Shown: positions 53,669 through 63,647, counted from the stretch's first letter. The stretch: DNA of 64,000 bases from Ilyomonas sp965199845 (GCA_965199845.1 CBDATZ010000054.1:806001-870000), one strand, 5' to 3'. Translations and numbers: made by a program. Notes: a model not told the origin generated them from the sequence alone.

Positions 53669-55036
53669 ATGGAACAGAAAGAATTATCACTTCAAATTAT
53701 TAATGTCAGAGCTGCGGGAGTAGATGTTGGCTCAAGAAGCCACATGTTAGCCATCGATCAGAATAAGGATAATGTACGTGAGTTTGGAGTGTATACTAAA
53801 GATCATCAACAGATGATTGAGCACTTACGAGCTCATGGTATTACTACTGTAGCAATGGAAAGTACAGGAACTTATTGGCAAACTCTTTTCGATGCATTAC
53901 AAACCGAAGGTTTTGAGGTATTGCTGGTTGGCGGTAATCAAACAAAAAACGTTAAGGGTCGTAAGACCGATGTTATTGATTGTATGTGGATACAAAAATT
54001 ACATTCTTTAGGTCTATTGTCCGGAAGTTTTCTTTTAAGCAATGTTTTACAGGAGCTGCGTACATACTATTATCATCGTCAACATTTGATAGAGCAGACA
54101 GCTTTGTATGTTCATAAAATGCAGAAATCGCTAAGGCTTATGAATATCAGGTTAGATATTGCTATAAGAGATGTGGCAGGAAAGTCCGGCTTGAATATTA
54201 TTGAAGCTATACTGGCTGGTAAGCGGGATCCTGAACATCTTGCGTCTTTAGTTGATGTAAGAGTTAAAAAGTCAAAAGAAGAAATTGCTGATTCTTTAAG
54301 AGGATGGTGGCGCGATGAATTGTTATATGAATTAAAAGCCGCGTTAGAATTTTATAAATTTTATGAAAAGGCACTCGTTGATTGTGATAAAACAATTGAA
54401 CAGGCACTAATAAAACATCTTCCGCAACCCAAGGTTTGTAGCCAGGAAGAAAAAGAATTAAAGGCAACAAATAAAAAGACCAGAAAACATGCTCCGGCTT
54501 TTAATGTTTCAAAAATTGCATTTCAATATTTTGGTACAGATCTATTTTCAATACAAGGAATTAGTCACACTACAGTTCTTTGCTTGTTAACGAATATGGG
54601 TCATGATATTCATAAATTTTCATCTGCAAAAAGTTTTGCGGCATGGCTACGCTTAGTGCCAAATAATAAAGTAAGCGGAGGTAAAATTATTGGCAACAGC
54701 ACTGCAAAAGGGAGAAACTATATTGCTGTAGCATTAAGGCAGGCAGCCAACTCTATTGGTAACCAGAAAAACCACGACTTAACACCATTCTTTAAAAGAA
54801 TTGCCTTCAGAAAAGGGCGGATTGCCGCCGTTACTGCTACAGCCAGAAAACTGGCTATCATTATCTGGAATATGATTACTAAAATTCAACCTTATAAGAA
54901 GAATGAAATCATATTGAACAATGAAAAACATAAAGCTAATCATTTAAAACAAATTGAAAGAAGAATCGGAACACTCCAACTTGATCAGAATGAACTGAAA
55001 AGACTTTTTGAAAGAACTTCATTATTAATAAATTAG
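53669..55036 (+). CDS. IS110 family transposase, long form
   Basis: A 455-residue recombinase. The N-terminal DEDD domain shows AAGVDVGSRSHMLAID, VAMESTGTYWQTLFDAL and KTDVIDCMWIQKLHSLG. The C-terminal transposase_20 domain shows SIQGISHTTVLCLLTNMG and AAWLRLVPNNKVSGGKIIG, where the serine region of the family lies. A coiled-coil linker joins them. It is only distantly related to the 351-residue transposase at 947-2002. Intact; ATG 53669. Confidence 0.93.
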   Translation: MEQKELSLQIINVRAAGVDVGSRSHMLAIDQNKDNVREFGVYTKDHQQMIEHLRAHGITTVAMESTGTYWQTLFDALQTEGFEVLLVGGNQTKNVKGRKTDVIDCMWIQKLHSLGLLSGSFLLSNVLQELRTYYYHRQHLIEQTALYVHKMQKSLRLMNIRLDIAIRDVAGKSGLNIIEAILAGKRDPEHLASLVDVRVKKSKEEIADSLRGWWRDELLYELKAALEFYKFYEKALVDCDKTIEQALIKHLPQPKVCSQEEKELKATNKKTRKHAPAFNVSKIAFQYFGTDLFSIQGISHTTVLCLLTNMGHDIHKFSSAKSFAAWLRLVPNNKVSGGKIIGNSTAKGRNYIAVALRQAANSIGNQKNHDLTPFFKRIAFRKGRIAAVTATARKLAIIIWNMITKIQPYKKNEIILNNEKHKANHLKQIERRIGTLQLDQNELKRLFERTSLLIN

Positions 55037-55081
55037 ATTGATGTTGTACAGAAATAGGTTGACTATAAAACGACTTATTTT

Positions 55082-55447
55082 ATGGATTTGAAGGAACAAA
55101 TTATTCAGGAGTATTTAATGCAAGGCGGCGGCTTCAGAAAGCTTGCCGAGAAGTATGGCATCAGCCGCACGACAATATGTAAATGGGTGATGATCCACCA
55201 GGGCATTCATAACTTGCCGCCCACAGAAAAACAAAAGAGCTATTCTGTGTACAGCATGAGCAACAAGCATAAAAATCCAAACTTAGAAGAGCAACAATCC
55301 GCAGAAGCTTTGCAGCAAAAAATAGCTGCACTGGAAAAGCAGTTAGAATGGGAGAAGCTGCGAAGCGAAGCGCTCAGCACAATGATCGATGTAGCCGAGA
55401 AAGACCTCAATATCTCCATCAGAAAAAAGCCTGGTGCCCAACAGTAG
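55082..55447 (+). CDS. IS3 family transposase OrfA
   Basis: A 121-residue DNA-binding subunit. The HTH GGGFRKLAEKYGISRTTICK is followed by the leucine-zipper helix LQQKIAALEKQLEWEKLRSE. The classical slippery heptamer A AAA AAG at 55423-55429 would shift ribosomes to the orfB frame. A different IS3 member from copies 1 and 2. Confidence 0.88.
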   Translation: MDLKEQIIQEYLMQGGGFRKLAEKYGISRTTICKWVMIHQGIHNLPPTEKQKSYSVYSMSNKHKNPNLEEQQSAEALQQKIAALEKQLEWEKLRSEALSTMIDVAEKDLNISIRKKPGAQQ

Positions 55448-56030
55448 TCAGAATGAAGGAAGCGCATGCTGCTGTCTCTGTTCAGCAGCTATGTTTATTG
55501 TTGGGCTACTCACCGCAGGCATATCACAAACACAATAAGAAGCAGTTCACAAGGCAAGCCAATGAGGGTCTCATTCTGCATGAGGTTGATGCTATCAGAA
55601 AGCAGCCGCCGCGTTGCGGTGGCAGAAAATTATACATCATGTTACAGCCATTCTTTAATCAACACAACATCAGTATGGGCCGAGATAAATTCTTTGAGCT
55701 GTTAAAAAGAAACAAGTTATTGGTAAGGAAGACGAAAAGAAACGTTTACACAACGATGAGCAAACATCACTACCACCGCTATCCTAACCTGGTAAAGGGT
55801 TTTAGTCCGCTGAAGGCACATGAACTTTGGGTGAGTGATATTACTTACATACCACTTAAAGAACGGTTTGCCTACCTTTTTTTAATCACTGATGCGTACT
55901 CAAGAAAGATCGTTGGCTTCCATGTGAGTGATGATATGAAAGTAAGCTCGGCAACGGTTGCTTTAAAGCAGGCGCTGGCACAGAAGCCAGCCGAAACAAT
56001 AAAAATAATCGCTCATCATACTTGTAAAAA
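55348..56030 (+). pseudogene. IS3 family OrfB transposase, 3' truncated
   Basis: In the -1 frame of orfA the protein continues KKAWCPTVVRMKEAHAAVSV, then the HTH_21 (CGGRKLYIMLQPFFNQHNIS) and the first rve motif LWVSDITYIPLKERFAYLFL. It breaks off at IKIIAHH, just before the second catalytic Asp. The following codons are antisense to the neighbouring T9SS gene. The right half of the element is deleted, so it is inactive. Confidence 0.85.
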
Positions 56031-56052
56031 CATTACCTTTTACTTCAACCAA

Positions 56053-57540
56053 TTATTGCTTTATGATTGTTTGGTTAAAGATGACATTGTTACCCCGAAA
56101 CACCTGTACGATGTAAATGCCTTTCCGCAAGTTACCTCCTAAATGCAACATACTGTTTGTAGCAGTTACGGTACTGATCAATCTACCCTGTATATCGCTG
56201 ATTTTTACAGTAATACTTTCTCTATACGATTTACTCAGATCCAATATAAACTGATCTGTAAAAGGATTCGGATAAGCCTTTACCGATAACGTATTGGCAT
56301 TCTTCAAAGAAGTAATGGGTTCAACTTCTGCATCAGCATCCTTGAAAGAAGCTGCACCCGTATGGAAAGCATAAGGCAACGAAACTCCGGTGCCGCAACT
56401 ATCGGTAATTGTTACTGTATAATATCCTGCTATCAATGCAGGTAAATTAGCTGTAATTCCGTAAGCAACGCTTTTGCCATTTCGTTGCCACCGGTACGTA
56501 TAGTTTTTATCGTTGGGTGATGCATGGAGTATTGTAATTCCTCCCACAGCGGCTGCAGGCCGGATAACCGGCACAGGTGTAAGAGTATATAAATCCGGGT
56601 TATAGGTAAATGCCTCCGGAACGCCATCGTTGTTTATATCGGCCAGTGCATCCAACCGGGAAGTAGCAGTGCCAAAATCAGGACCGTTGGACGTATCAAG
56701 CACATAATGGAAGTCGCGCGGTGCAGGTCCTGTATTGCGATAATAGTCTGCGCCTCTTCTATCAAAATAATCAATTAAACCATCTTTATTCCAATCATAA
56801 TAGATTCGGTTAATGTATTCGGTACTTGCTCTCTTTTGTATTTGCGTAAACTGTGGTGTGGCAGCAGGACCATTATTTATATAGGTGTATTCATAATCGC
56901 CATCTGCAAAAACAACATCTGATTTACCATCACCGTCTATATCTGCAATTACGTACGAAAGAATGTCGTTTCTGCTTTCTACAAAATCCAGCGGGTTGCC
57001 ATAATCTCTCCTGACGAACTGCGGAGATTTGCTGTTACCAATATTTTCGTAGTACAATACATAAGCTACTGCAACCAATGAGTCAAATCTTTCTTTAGAA
57101 AAAAAGCAGTCATAATCTCCATCACCATCCAGGTCGGCAAAGCTGGGTTCGGCAAAATCAAACACATATTCGGTTATACCGTCAGCCTCGTCATCTCTTT
57201 TATAATTCGGTATTGCTTTCGTCCCTTCATTTTTAAAAAAAGCAGGTTTGCCCTCACCATCAACATAACAATCCAGGTCGCCATCGCCATCTATATCTAC
57301 AAAGTTGGCACCGCCATAGTAAAAGGAAGGGATAATTGATTTCAGCGGATTGGCAGCATTTGCTTTGTGATATGTTTTGCATTGCTGAGCCTGTATTGGC
57401 GTTATAAGAAATAATGCCAATACAGTGATAACAGTTACTTTTATCAGCAACGGGCTTGTTGGTAGCCGGTACAGTTGCCTGCCTACTCTTTTATATTTTA
57501 CAAATAATAAAACCGGGGTAGATAGATTTTGATACAACAT
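56053..57540 (-). CDS. FG-GAP repeat protein with type IX secretion sorting domain
   Basis: A 495-residue protein. The exported N-terminus (VTVITVLALFLITPIQAQ) lies unusually far in (about residues 35-52); the ATG at 57540 is the only one upstream. FG-GAP calcium-binding repeats follow (GGANFVDIDGDGDLDCYVDG; PSFADLDGDGDYDCFFSK; YVIADIDGDGKSDVVFADG), then an immunoglobulin-like domain (TDSCGTGVSLPY). A C-terminal T9SS type A domain (LSVKAYPNPFTDQFILDL; GRLISTV; KGIYIVQVFRGN) completes it. It should be secreted across the outer membrane and attached to the surface or released. Binding target unknown. Confidence 0.88.
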   Translation of the reverse strand: MLYQNLSTPVLLFVKYKRVGRQLYRLPTSPLLIKVTVITVLALFLITPIQAQQCKTYHKANAANPLKSIIPSFYYGGANFVDIDGDGDLDCYVDGEGKPAFFKNEGTKAIPNYKRDDEADGITEYVFDFAEPSFADLDGDGDYDCFFSKERFDSLVAVAYVLYYENIGNSKSPQFVRRDYGNPLDFVESRNDILSYVIADIDGDGKSDVVFADGDYEYTYINNGPAATPQFTQIQKRASTEYINRIYYDWNKDGLIDYFDRRGADYYRNTGPAPRDFHYVLDTSNGPDFGTATSRLDALADINNDGVPEAFTYNPDLYTLTPVPVIRPAAAVGGITILHASPNDKNYTYRWQRNGKSVAYGITANLPALIAGYYTVTITDSCGTGVSLPYAFHTGAASFKDADAEVEPITSLKNANTLSVKAYPNPFTDQFILDLSKSYRESITVKISDIQGRLISTVTATNSMLHLGGNLRKGIYIVQVFRGNNVIFNQTIIKQ

Positions 57541-57756
57541 AGGGAATCATTTTGTTTGTGAAGGAGAATGACAGATTAGTAGTATGAAAAAGTTTTTTGT
57601 ACCTGCAATATAAAAAAAATTAATTACTAAAAGAAAAAAAGAGTAACTAACCACCAAATATAAGCAGTAAACAGAACTTAATTGAAAGCGAGGTAGTGGT
57701 ATAGTTTGAAATTTCTTAAATTTCTGCTTGAGCATCTAAGTAAATATTTTTGGTGT

Positions 57757-57939
57757 ATGGCAAAGAAGAAAGCAAACAACAAGAAAGACGTAAGTATTTT
57801 AGCAAAAAGTATTGTTGACCAACTTACCGATGAAAATAAAGATACGTCAAAAACATTAGAAGAAACACCAGTAAAGAACGAGGCTGCGGTAGCATTAGGG
57901 GACACATTCACCGGAATTTTCAATGATGTTAATGCCTAA
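57757..57939 (+). pseudogene. truncated small basic protein
   Basis: The ATG at 57757 gives MAKKKANNKKDVSILAKSIV, then DQLTDE and NEAAVALG. This is the N-terminus of a widespread short protein family whose second half reads GRxGGxKGGKARA (basic, probably nucleic-acid-binding). Here the sequence departs after NEAAVALG into DTFTGIFNDVNA and stops, so the basic tail is lost. Probably a remnant. Confidence 0.5.
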
Positions 57940-58168
57940 CAATGAAATCTATGCATTAAGAAAAAAACCTTATCCTGCTTACACAAGAGCCTTAATCCAA
58001 GTATGTGTTCAGCAAGTTGTTCCGGCATGTTTTAGCAAAAAATTCCGTTGGTTCTTTATTAGCTACGATTTATTAAAATCATTAGCACTTACAATCAACT
58101 GTTATGTGTACAAACTACAAACCTTTCAATTTTTGCTGTGACACGTTTTTAACTAATACTTTAATGGG

Positions 58169-58528
58169 CTACGAAACAGGCATGTGGGCACGGATTGTAT
58201 TGACGAAGCCTTTTACATCGAAAGGCTTTTGTATAAAATCATCAGCTTTATAATGATTGAGAGAAGTTGCGAGTTCCGGGTTAGCGGAAAATAATAAAAT
58301 GTGGTATTCAAACAGGTGCACATTTTTCAATTCTAAACATAATTTCCTGCCATCACAAAACCCCAGATTAATGTCGAGCAGAATCAAGTCAGGCTTCACT
58401 TCCTCTGCTGTTTTTATCACCTGTCGGCAATCCAGTAAACTAATCACTTCAAAGCCCTGCATTTTTAAAATTAAACTGACAATGTCCAAAATATCGTTAT
58501 CATCATCTGCTACCAAAATCTTGTTCAT
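58169..58528 (-). CDS. single-domain response regulator (receiver)
   Basis: The ATG at 58528 is chosen; the 16 codons upstream precede the canonical fold. 119 residues. The acidic pocket is in ILVADDDNDI, the phospho-acceptor Asp 52 in LILLDINLGFCDG, the switch Ser in LLFSANPEL and the conserved Lys in FIQKPFD. No output domain, so it acts like CheY/Spo0F by protein contact. 71 bases downstream of, and co-oriented with, the histidine kinase, its likely phosphodonor. Confidence 0.92.
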   Translation of the reverse strand: MNKILVADDDNDILDIVSLILKMQGFEVISLLDCRQVIKTAEEVKPDLILLDINLGFCDGRKLCLELKNVHLFEYHILLFSANPELATSLNHYKADDFIQKPFDVKGFVNTIRAHMPVS

Positions 58529-58599
58529 CTTACTCTCTCTCTTTGCTTGAAAAGCATCAAAAATAAATCCAGGCATTGCGTTGTAAGCTTGCTATTCCC

Positions 58600-59703
58600 T
58601 TACTTGTCTTTCGGAATTTCCACATAGAATGTACTGCCTTTTCCTTCGGTGCTTTCAAACCAGATTCGCCCGTTATGCCATTCAACAATGGTTTTAATGA
58701 TTGACATACCCAAACCATTCGTCGGTTCGCCGTGAATGCCCACTCTTCTTGCCTTTGTAAACTTGTCAAAGAGAAAAGGCTGCATGTCTGCGGGAATGCC
58801 TATACCATTATCCTGAATGGTAATCAAAACATTTTTGTCGTCAGGTTCTGTAATGCGAATCTCAATACTGCCGTCATCAGGCGTAAACTTCAGCGCATTG
58901 GATAACAGGTTATTAATAGCCTGCATAAACTTAGCCTCATCAATACTGATAAACAAACTGTCGCAGGATGTTGTAAAAACAAAGCGTTGCTGTATTGACC
59001 GCGGCGATTGCTGGAACTGGTCAATCATTACAGTAACTTTTTCAACCAAATCAACACGCTGTTTTACAAAGGCACTTTCAGCCGTTTGCAAAAATTCAGC
59101 AGTAATCAGGTCGCGTATCATGGTAATGCTTCGCTGGCTGCTTTTGCTGATGAGATTTACTATTTTCATTACTGATTCATCCGCATTCACCATACTGTTT
59201 TCTGACAATAAGTGTGTTGATACCTCGATATTACCCAAAGGACCGAGCAGGTCATGAGAAAGGATTTGCAGAATAGAATTCTTTTTGTGGTTGAACTTAT
59301 GAAGCGTCTCGCTGTAATTTCTTTCTGCGCTAAAGTCAGTGGCAATACCGACGACAACTTCCGTATTGCCTTTTTTCAATACATACCCATTTAGTTTAAT
59401 CCACTTTTGCTCTTCGCCGGGTGATTGTATGCGGAACTCAACCGTTTGCTTTTGCTTGTCTTTTTGCAGGGCTGTAAAAGCATCTCTCACATGCGTCCTG
59501 TCATCTTCATGCACGGTATTAATAAGTATTGATAAATCTGACATAATGCTGGCACGCGGTATCTGCCAGACTTTTTCGAAAGCAACATTGAGATAAATAA
59601 ACTTACGAAGCTCGACATGAAAAGCAAACAGAACTTCGTCTGGCAAATTTGGTAATTCATACAACGGAAAATCTAAAGGAAATGGTATTGTTTCGTCAAT
59701 CAT
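58600..59703 (-). CDS. PAS sensor histidine kinase
   Basis: The ATG at 59703 (MIDETIPFPLDF) is preferred over the GTG at 59805. About 367 residues, no membrane segments. A PAS domain (FEKVWQIPRASIMSDLSILI; EEQKWIKLNGYVLKKGNTEV) precedes HisKA with SHDLLGPLGNIEV (phospho-His) and HATPase_c with the N box QAINNLLSNALKFTP, DNGIGIPADMQ and TNGLGMSIIK. A cytosolic redox or ligand sensor is likely. A decayed paralogue lies at 8897-9340. Partner of the adjacent receiver. Confidence 0.93.
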   Translation of the reverse strand: MIDETIPFPLDFPLYELPNLPDEVLFAFHVELRKFIYLNVAFEKVWQIPRASIMSDLSILINTVHEDDRTHVRDAFTALQKDKQKQTVEFRIQSPGEEQKWIKLNGYVLKKGNTEVVVGIATDFSAERNYSETLHKFNHKKNSILQILSHDLLGPLGNIEVSTHLLSENSMVNADESVMKIVNLISKSSQRSITMIRDLITAEFLQTAESAFVKQRVDLVEKVTVMIDQFQQSPRSIQQRFVFTTSCDSLFISIDEAKFMQAINNLLSNALKFTPDDGSIEIRITEPDDKNVLITIQDNGIGIPADMQPFLFDKFTKARRVGIHGEPTNGLGMSIIKTIVEWHNGRIWFESTEGKGSTFYVEIPKDK

Positions 59704-59914
59704 AAAGTCGGGATTAAATCCTGTCGACTTTAATTTGCGTATTTGAGCAAGTTTGTCAGAAGAGAGGGAGAAATAATAGTTAATGCAAGTATATAAACAA
59801 AACACATTCCGGTTTTGTGTGAGCCGGCAATTGCTGAAGTCATCGCATGTGTAGTCCGCTTTGTACGAAATAGCTTGATCTGTTTAATCGCTTTTTCTCT
59901 AAAGGGGATATTGT

Positions 59915-62029
59915 TTAGGTATTATTGCGATCATTCGATTCACATTCTTCTACAAGAGGAAGAGTAAACCAGAATGTGCTGCCTTTGTTTTCTTCACTCT
60001 CAACTCCGATTTTTCCTCCATGGCTTTCTATGATTTCGGAACTTATATATAATCCTAATCCCAGTCCGCCTCCCTGACCTACGTTATAATCAGCTCTGTA
60101 ATACCGGTCAAACAAGAGAGGTACTTTCTCTTTTGGGATGCCGGGACCAAAATCCGTAACTGATACCTTGGCTCTATCTTCGATAGTTTCTACCAGCACA
60201 GAGATTTGTTTTGAATTTGGAGCATACTTGACAGCATTGTTCACAAAGTTGATCATTACCTGGTTAATACGCTGCTCATCGGCACATACAATTTGACTCT
60301 TATCGCCTTGTAAGATAATGTCATGCGTGCCTGCAGCTCTTACATGCTGACAACAGTCGTTTATCATATCTACAATACTGAATTGCGTTTTCCTGAGTAA
60401 TAATTGTCCGCGTTGTATTCTGTTTACATCCAGTAAATCATTCACAAGCGCATTCAGCTTGTTTACGCTACCACTTGCCTGCGTAATCAAACGCGGTATA
60501 AACGGTGAAGAAAGGTCATCTTTTAAACTGTTGAGTAGCTGAGTGGAGGCTTTTAAAGCTGTCAGCGGTGTCTTCAGTTCGTGGCTGGCAACGCTGATGA
60601 ATTCATCCTTTTGTTCCAATAGTTTTCGACGGTTGGTTACATCCATGAATGTTCCGATACCACCCGTTAGCTTTCCTTCATGATCGAGTATGGGTGCAGC
60701 ATTAATTGAGATATAAAACACTTCGCGATCAGGTGGCTTAATGCCGATCTCACAGTCGTAAATAGCCATTCCCGTTGACATCATAATAGTCATCGGATGC
60801 TCACTTTGAGGTAGTGGCGAACCATCAACTCTCAGGTTTTGCCATTTGGAATCATTGTAGGTGCGCTCTTTGATTTCGCTTTCCGTCAGTCCCAATATCC
60901 GTTGTGCCATTGAGTTGGCATATACCAATTTACCGGTAGTATCTATAATACCTACCCCTTCTGCCATGGTATCCAGTATGCCTTGTAACCTCTTTTGATT
61001 CTCTCGAAGATTACTTTCCAGTTCTGTTTTTTCTTCGATGATTGTTTCCAGTTGCTTTCTGGCATTTACCTGTTCTGTTATTTCATTACACACAACCATA
61101 ATACCGGTAATGTCACCGTTTTCATCCCGGAGCGGATCATAAATAAAGTTAATCCAGGTTGTAGCAAGAACACCATTTCGGCTAAGTATAACCGGCAATT
61201 CGCTGGCAACAAAGCGCTCGCCTGTTGTAAGAACATTGGTTAGCAGATCTTCAAAGCCTTGCCCGCTGGCTTCGGGTAAAGCGGAAAACAGGGGGACATT
61301 TTTTACCTGCTCTGCCGAGCGTCCCCAGTATTCAAGAACCTTATCATTGAATACTTCAATTACAAACTGCGGTCCCCTGAAAATAGCAATAGCGATTGGG
61401 GCTTGTTCTATAATCAGCCTGAAACGGGCTTCACTCTGCTGAAACGCTTTGGTGCGTTTAGCAACACGTTCTTCCAATTCTTCAAGTACTGATTGTAAAT
61501 GTTGCTGTGTTTGCTGAAGTTCTTCATTTGTGCTTGCCAGTTCTTCATTTAAAGATTGTACTCTTTGCAAAGCCTGGGACTTTTCAAGAGCTTCCGTAAT
61601 AGCCAGTTCACCTTCTATTTGATTGGTGATGTTAGTTGTAGTATTGATGATGAATGCAACATCCCCTTGATCGTCGAGCAGAGGTTCATTCACATTCGAC
61701 CAGTATTCTGTTTTCAGCTTTCCTGTGCTTCCAACAAGTATTTCATACTTAAAGGTTGGCAGCACATCCGTTTCTTTGGTATGGATTGCCCGCATGAAAC
61801 TACTGTACACGCTGTTCTTTTCAGTTGGATCAGCCTGGCTGCCGGGGTATACTTCAAAGAGATTGTTACCTAAGACGTCAGCGCGTTGTTTATGTGTTAT
61901 ATTTAGGTAGTCATCACTTACCGCTACAATCGTAAAGTCAGGTGGATTGGCTTTAAGAACTAACGAACGGCTTGATGATTTGAAGAAATACTGGAATTCC
62001 TGGCTACTATAAATATGATTCTGCTCCAC
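59915..62029 (-). CDS. multi-PAS sensor histidine kinase
   Basis: A 704-residue soluble kinase with GTG start at 62029 (no ATG fits). Domains: PAS 1 at about 20-140, a coiled coil at 145-200 (LNEELASTNEELQQTQQHLQ), PAS 2 at 200-320, PAS 3 at 345-465 (GVGIIDTTGKLVYANSMAQR), HisKA with ASHELKTPLTALKAS (His 483), and HATPase_c with MINFVNNAVKYAPNSK, FGPGIP and GGGLGLGLYISSE. No receiver is fused. It probably phosphorylates one of the stand-alone receivers nearby. Confidence 0.93.
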   Translation of the reverse strand: MEQNHIYSSQEFQYFFKSSSRSLVLKANPPDFTIVAVSDDYLNITHKQRADVLGNNLFEVYPGSQADPTEKNSVYSSFMRAIHTKETDVLPTFKYEILVGSTGKLKTEYWSNVNEPLLDDQGDVAFIINTTTNITNQIEGELAITEALEKSQALQRVQSLNEELASTNEELQQTQQHLQSVLEELEERVAKRTKAFQQSEARFRLIIEQAPIAIAIFRGPQFVIEVFNDKVLEYWGRSAEQVKNVPLFSALPEASGQGFEDLLTNVLTTGERFVASELPVILSRNGVLATTWINFIYDPLRDENGDITGIMVVCNEITEQVNARKQLETIIEEKTELESNLRENQKRLQGILDTMAEGVGIIDTTGKLVYANSMAQRILGLTESEIKERTYNDSKWQNLRVDGSPLPQSEHPMTIMMSTGMAIYDCEIGIKPPDREVFYISINAAPILDHEGKLTGGIGTFMDVTNRRKLLEQKDEFISVASHELKTPLTALKASTQLLNSLKDDLSSPFIPRLITQASGSVNKLNALVNDLLDVNRIQRGQLLLRKTQFSIVDMINDCCQHVRAAGTHDIILQGDKSQIVCADEQRINQVMINFVNNAVKYAPNSKQISVLVETIEDRAKVSVTDFGPGIPKEKVPLLFDRYYRADYNVGQGGGLGLGLYISSEIIESHGGKIGVESEENKGSTFWFTLPLVEECESNDRNNT

Positions 62030-62493
62030 AAGATTCTTTTGAATTATATTGAAGCAAGTATATGAAAAATAATGAGAAGAAAATCGACATCAGTTAAATT
62101 ATTAATGAAAATATAAAGAGTTCATCTTCTAAAAAAACTCTGGTTGTTGAATGTGGTAGGTGAGCTGACTTTGTTCATCCTGAACAATACATGCTTTTTA
62201 GCTATTATTAGAAATTCCGTATCTTAAGATTATCAAATTTAACCCGGTTTGATAACAAAGCAGCTTGTAATGAATCATTTTACTGCCCAAAGATTAGCGG
62301 AATAAGGTGGTTAAACATGCTATGGTTTCAACCCGTATTCATATCTTCTTTTCACTTCCGCATATATAACAGACACAAAGTGTAGTGACAAGATGCGTTT
62401 TAATAAAAATAAATAGCAAATACGTTTAGTGTCATTTTAATAAATTTTTTGCATTAGTTTTAGCAGCATTAATCACCATTTGCACGTTATCGG
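62030..62493. other. divergent intergenic region with a dispersed-repeat fragment
   Basis: It holds the promoters of the multi-PAS kinase (minus) and the receiver gene (plus). At 62265-62315 AATGAATCATTTTACTGCCC and GCGGAATAAGGTGGTTAAAC match copies A and B of the dispersed repeat. Nothing else is recognised. Confidence 0.5.
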
Positions 62494-62850
62494 ATGCCAA
62501 TACTCTTCTTGCTTGAAAGAGACCCGGATATAAGTTTTGTACTCGAAAGCTGGTTCAGGATGAAGGACTACTTTATCTATAGCTTTTCAAAGACGGAAGC
62601 CCTGATTGAAGCTTTGGAAGAAACGGTGCCGGATGCTATCCTCCTTGATCATCATGTTAAGACAATTATGGGTGATACAACCTTATGCCGGGAGTTAAAG
62701 GTGCGACATGCTTTTCCCAACAAAATTTTTCTGCTTTCAACCGTTGACATACCTAAGGCACAATTGAATGAATGCCTGGCAGATGGTATCATTCCTAAAC
62801 CCTTCGATCTGAGGGAAGTATACCAAACAGTCAAAAACGCTTTACTGTAA
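62494..62850 (+). CDS. single-domain response regulator, atypical acidic pocket
   Basis: 118 residues. The receiver fold is complete, with phospho-acceptor Asp 52 in AILLDHHVKTIMGD, the switch Ser in IFLLSTVDIP and Lys in IIPKPFDL. The usual DD pair near residue 8 is ERD (LFLLERDPDIS), so Mg2+ binding may be altered. It lies 67 bases upstream of a second receiver in the same direction. No DNA-binding output domain. Confidence 0.85.
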   Translation: MPILFLLERDPDISFVLESWFRMKDYFIYSFSKTEALIEALEETVPDAILLDHHVKTIMGDTTLCRELKVRHAFPNKIFLLSTVDIPKAQLNECLADGIIPKPFDLREVYQTVKNALL

Positions 62851-62917
62851 AAAAGATATATACCTGTCTTGTAAACATTATGGCACGATTCCACGTAGAT
62901 AAGTGCAAATTTGGGAT

Positions 62918-63277
62918 ATGCTGAAATTATTTGTTGTTGATGATGATGAGGATATATTATTCGTTTTGCAGTATTGGCTTCGATCAGAAGGTTTCGATGT
63001 GGAATGCTTCAATCGCTCTAAACCATTGTTTGAGGCTATCAATACGACAATCCCCCATATCATACTGCTTGATGTTAATTTACATGGCGAAGACGGCAGG
63101 GAGATTTGCAAACGCTTGAAACAGGATTCGCAATTGGATTGCCCGGTAATTTTGTGTTCTGCCAACCCTATGATGAAGCTAAATTATAAAGAGTGCTTAG
63201 CTAATGACTTCATCGATAAACCATTCGATCTAAACCAGTTACGGGATAGAATCGTATCTTATATCGATGCCAGATAA
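62918..63277 (+). CDS. single-domain response regulator
   Basis: The ATG at 62918 is used; the codon at 62903 is GTG and the added residues are outside the fold. 119 residues. DDD pocket in LFVVDDDEDILF, phospho-acceptor Asp 52 in IILLDVNLHGEDG, switch Ser in LCSANPMM and Lys in FIDKPFDL. It closely resembles the receiver at 58169-58528, so the two may be paralogues serving the two kinases in between. Confidence 0.92.
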   Translation: MLKLFVVDDDEDILFVLQYWLRSEGFDVECFNRSKPLFEAINTTIPHIILLDVNLHGEDGREICKRLKQDSQLDCPVILCSANPMMKLNYKECLANDFIDKPFDLNQLRDRIVSYIDAR

Positions 63278-63361
63278 ATCATTTAAATTCTAGTTAAAGA
63301 TCATTTTACATTAATCCGAATAATCAAAGAACTGACTTATAAGACTGATGCTTTATTCCAC

Positions 63362-63395
63362 TTATTATACCTTTTATCTTATTATACCTTTTATC
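63362..63395 (+). repeat. perfect 17-bp tandem duplication
   Basis: TTATTATACCTTTTATC occurs twice head to tail, and the second copy ends directly before the ATG of a 39-codon frame. It contains a TATACC/T-rich pattern that could affect a promoter or start site. Confidence 0.7.
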
Positions 63396-63515
63396 ATGAC
63401 ACTAAATGACGAGTATGAGCTTTTAAAAACAACTTACCTGTTCAATGCTATAAAATATATAGATGCAATCAATCATTATAAGCTTGAGCACTTTTCGGAA
63501 TCGGGAGTGAAGTGA
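63396..63515 (+). CDS. possible 39-residue peptide
   Basis: The frame MTLNDEYELLKTTYLFNAIK continues YIDAINHYKLEHFSESGVK and ends with TGA. It is short and has no recognised family. Support is only the ATG directly after the tandem duplication and a helical, balanced composition. It could equally be chance. Confidence 0.3.
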   Translation: MTLNDEYELLKTTYLFNAIKYIDAINHYKLEHFSESGVK

Positions 63516-63647
63516 GATCTTGCAAAATTGCATTATGATATGGTCATGAGTTCTTCTCCATTATTTACTATGATTTCACAGGTTATCATCAAGTTTTAAG
63601 TTATTGATTGTGATTGGTATTAAATCGAAGATTGTACTCTACAAAAA

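Larger units (their letters stand above)
53396..55060 (+). mobile_element. IS110-family element inserted in CAS-repeat M5
   Basis: Contains the 455-residue transposase preceded by about 270 non-coding bases and followed by about 25. The left limit is placed where CAS-repeat similarity ends. The right limit is placed before the next element and is approximate. There are no inverted ends, as expected for the IS110 subgroup. Confidence 0.7.

Noticed and set aside
57923..58141. 72-codon plus-strand frame overlapping the truncated basic protein end
   Set aside because: No start context, domain or composition support; probably chance.
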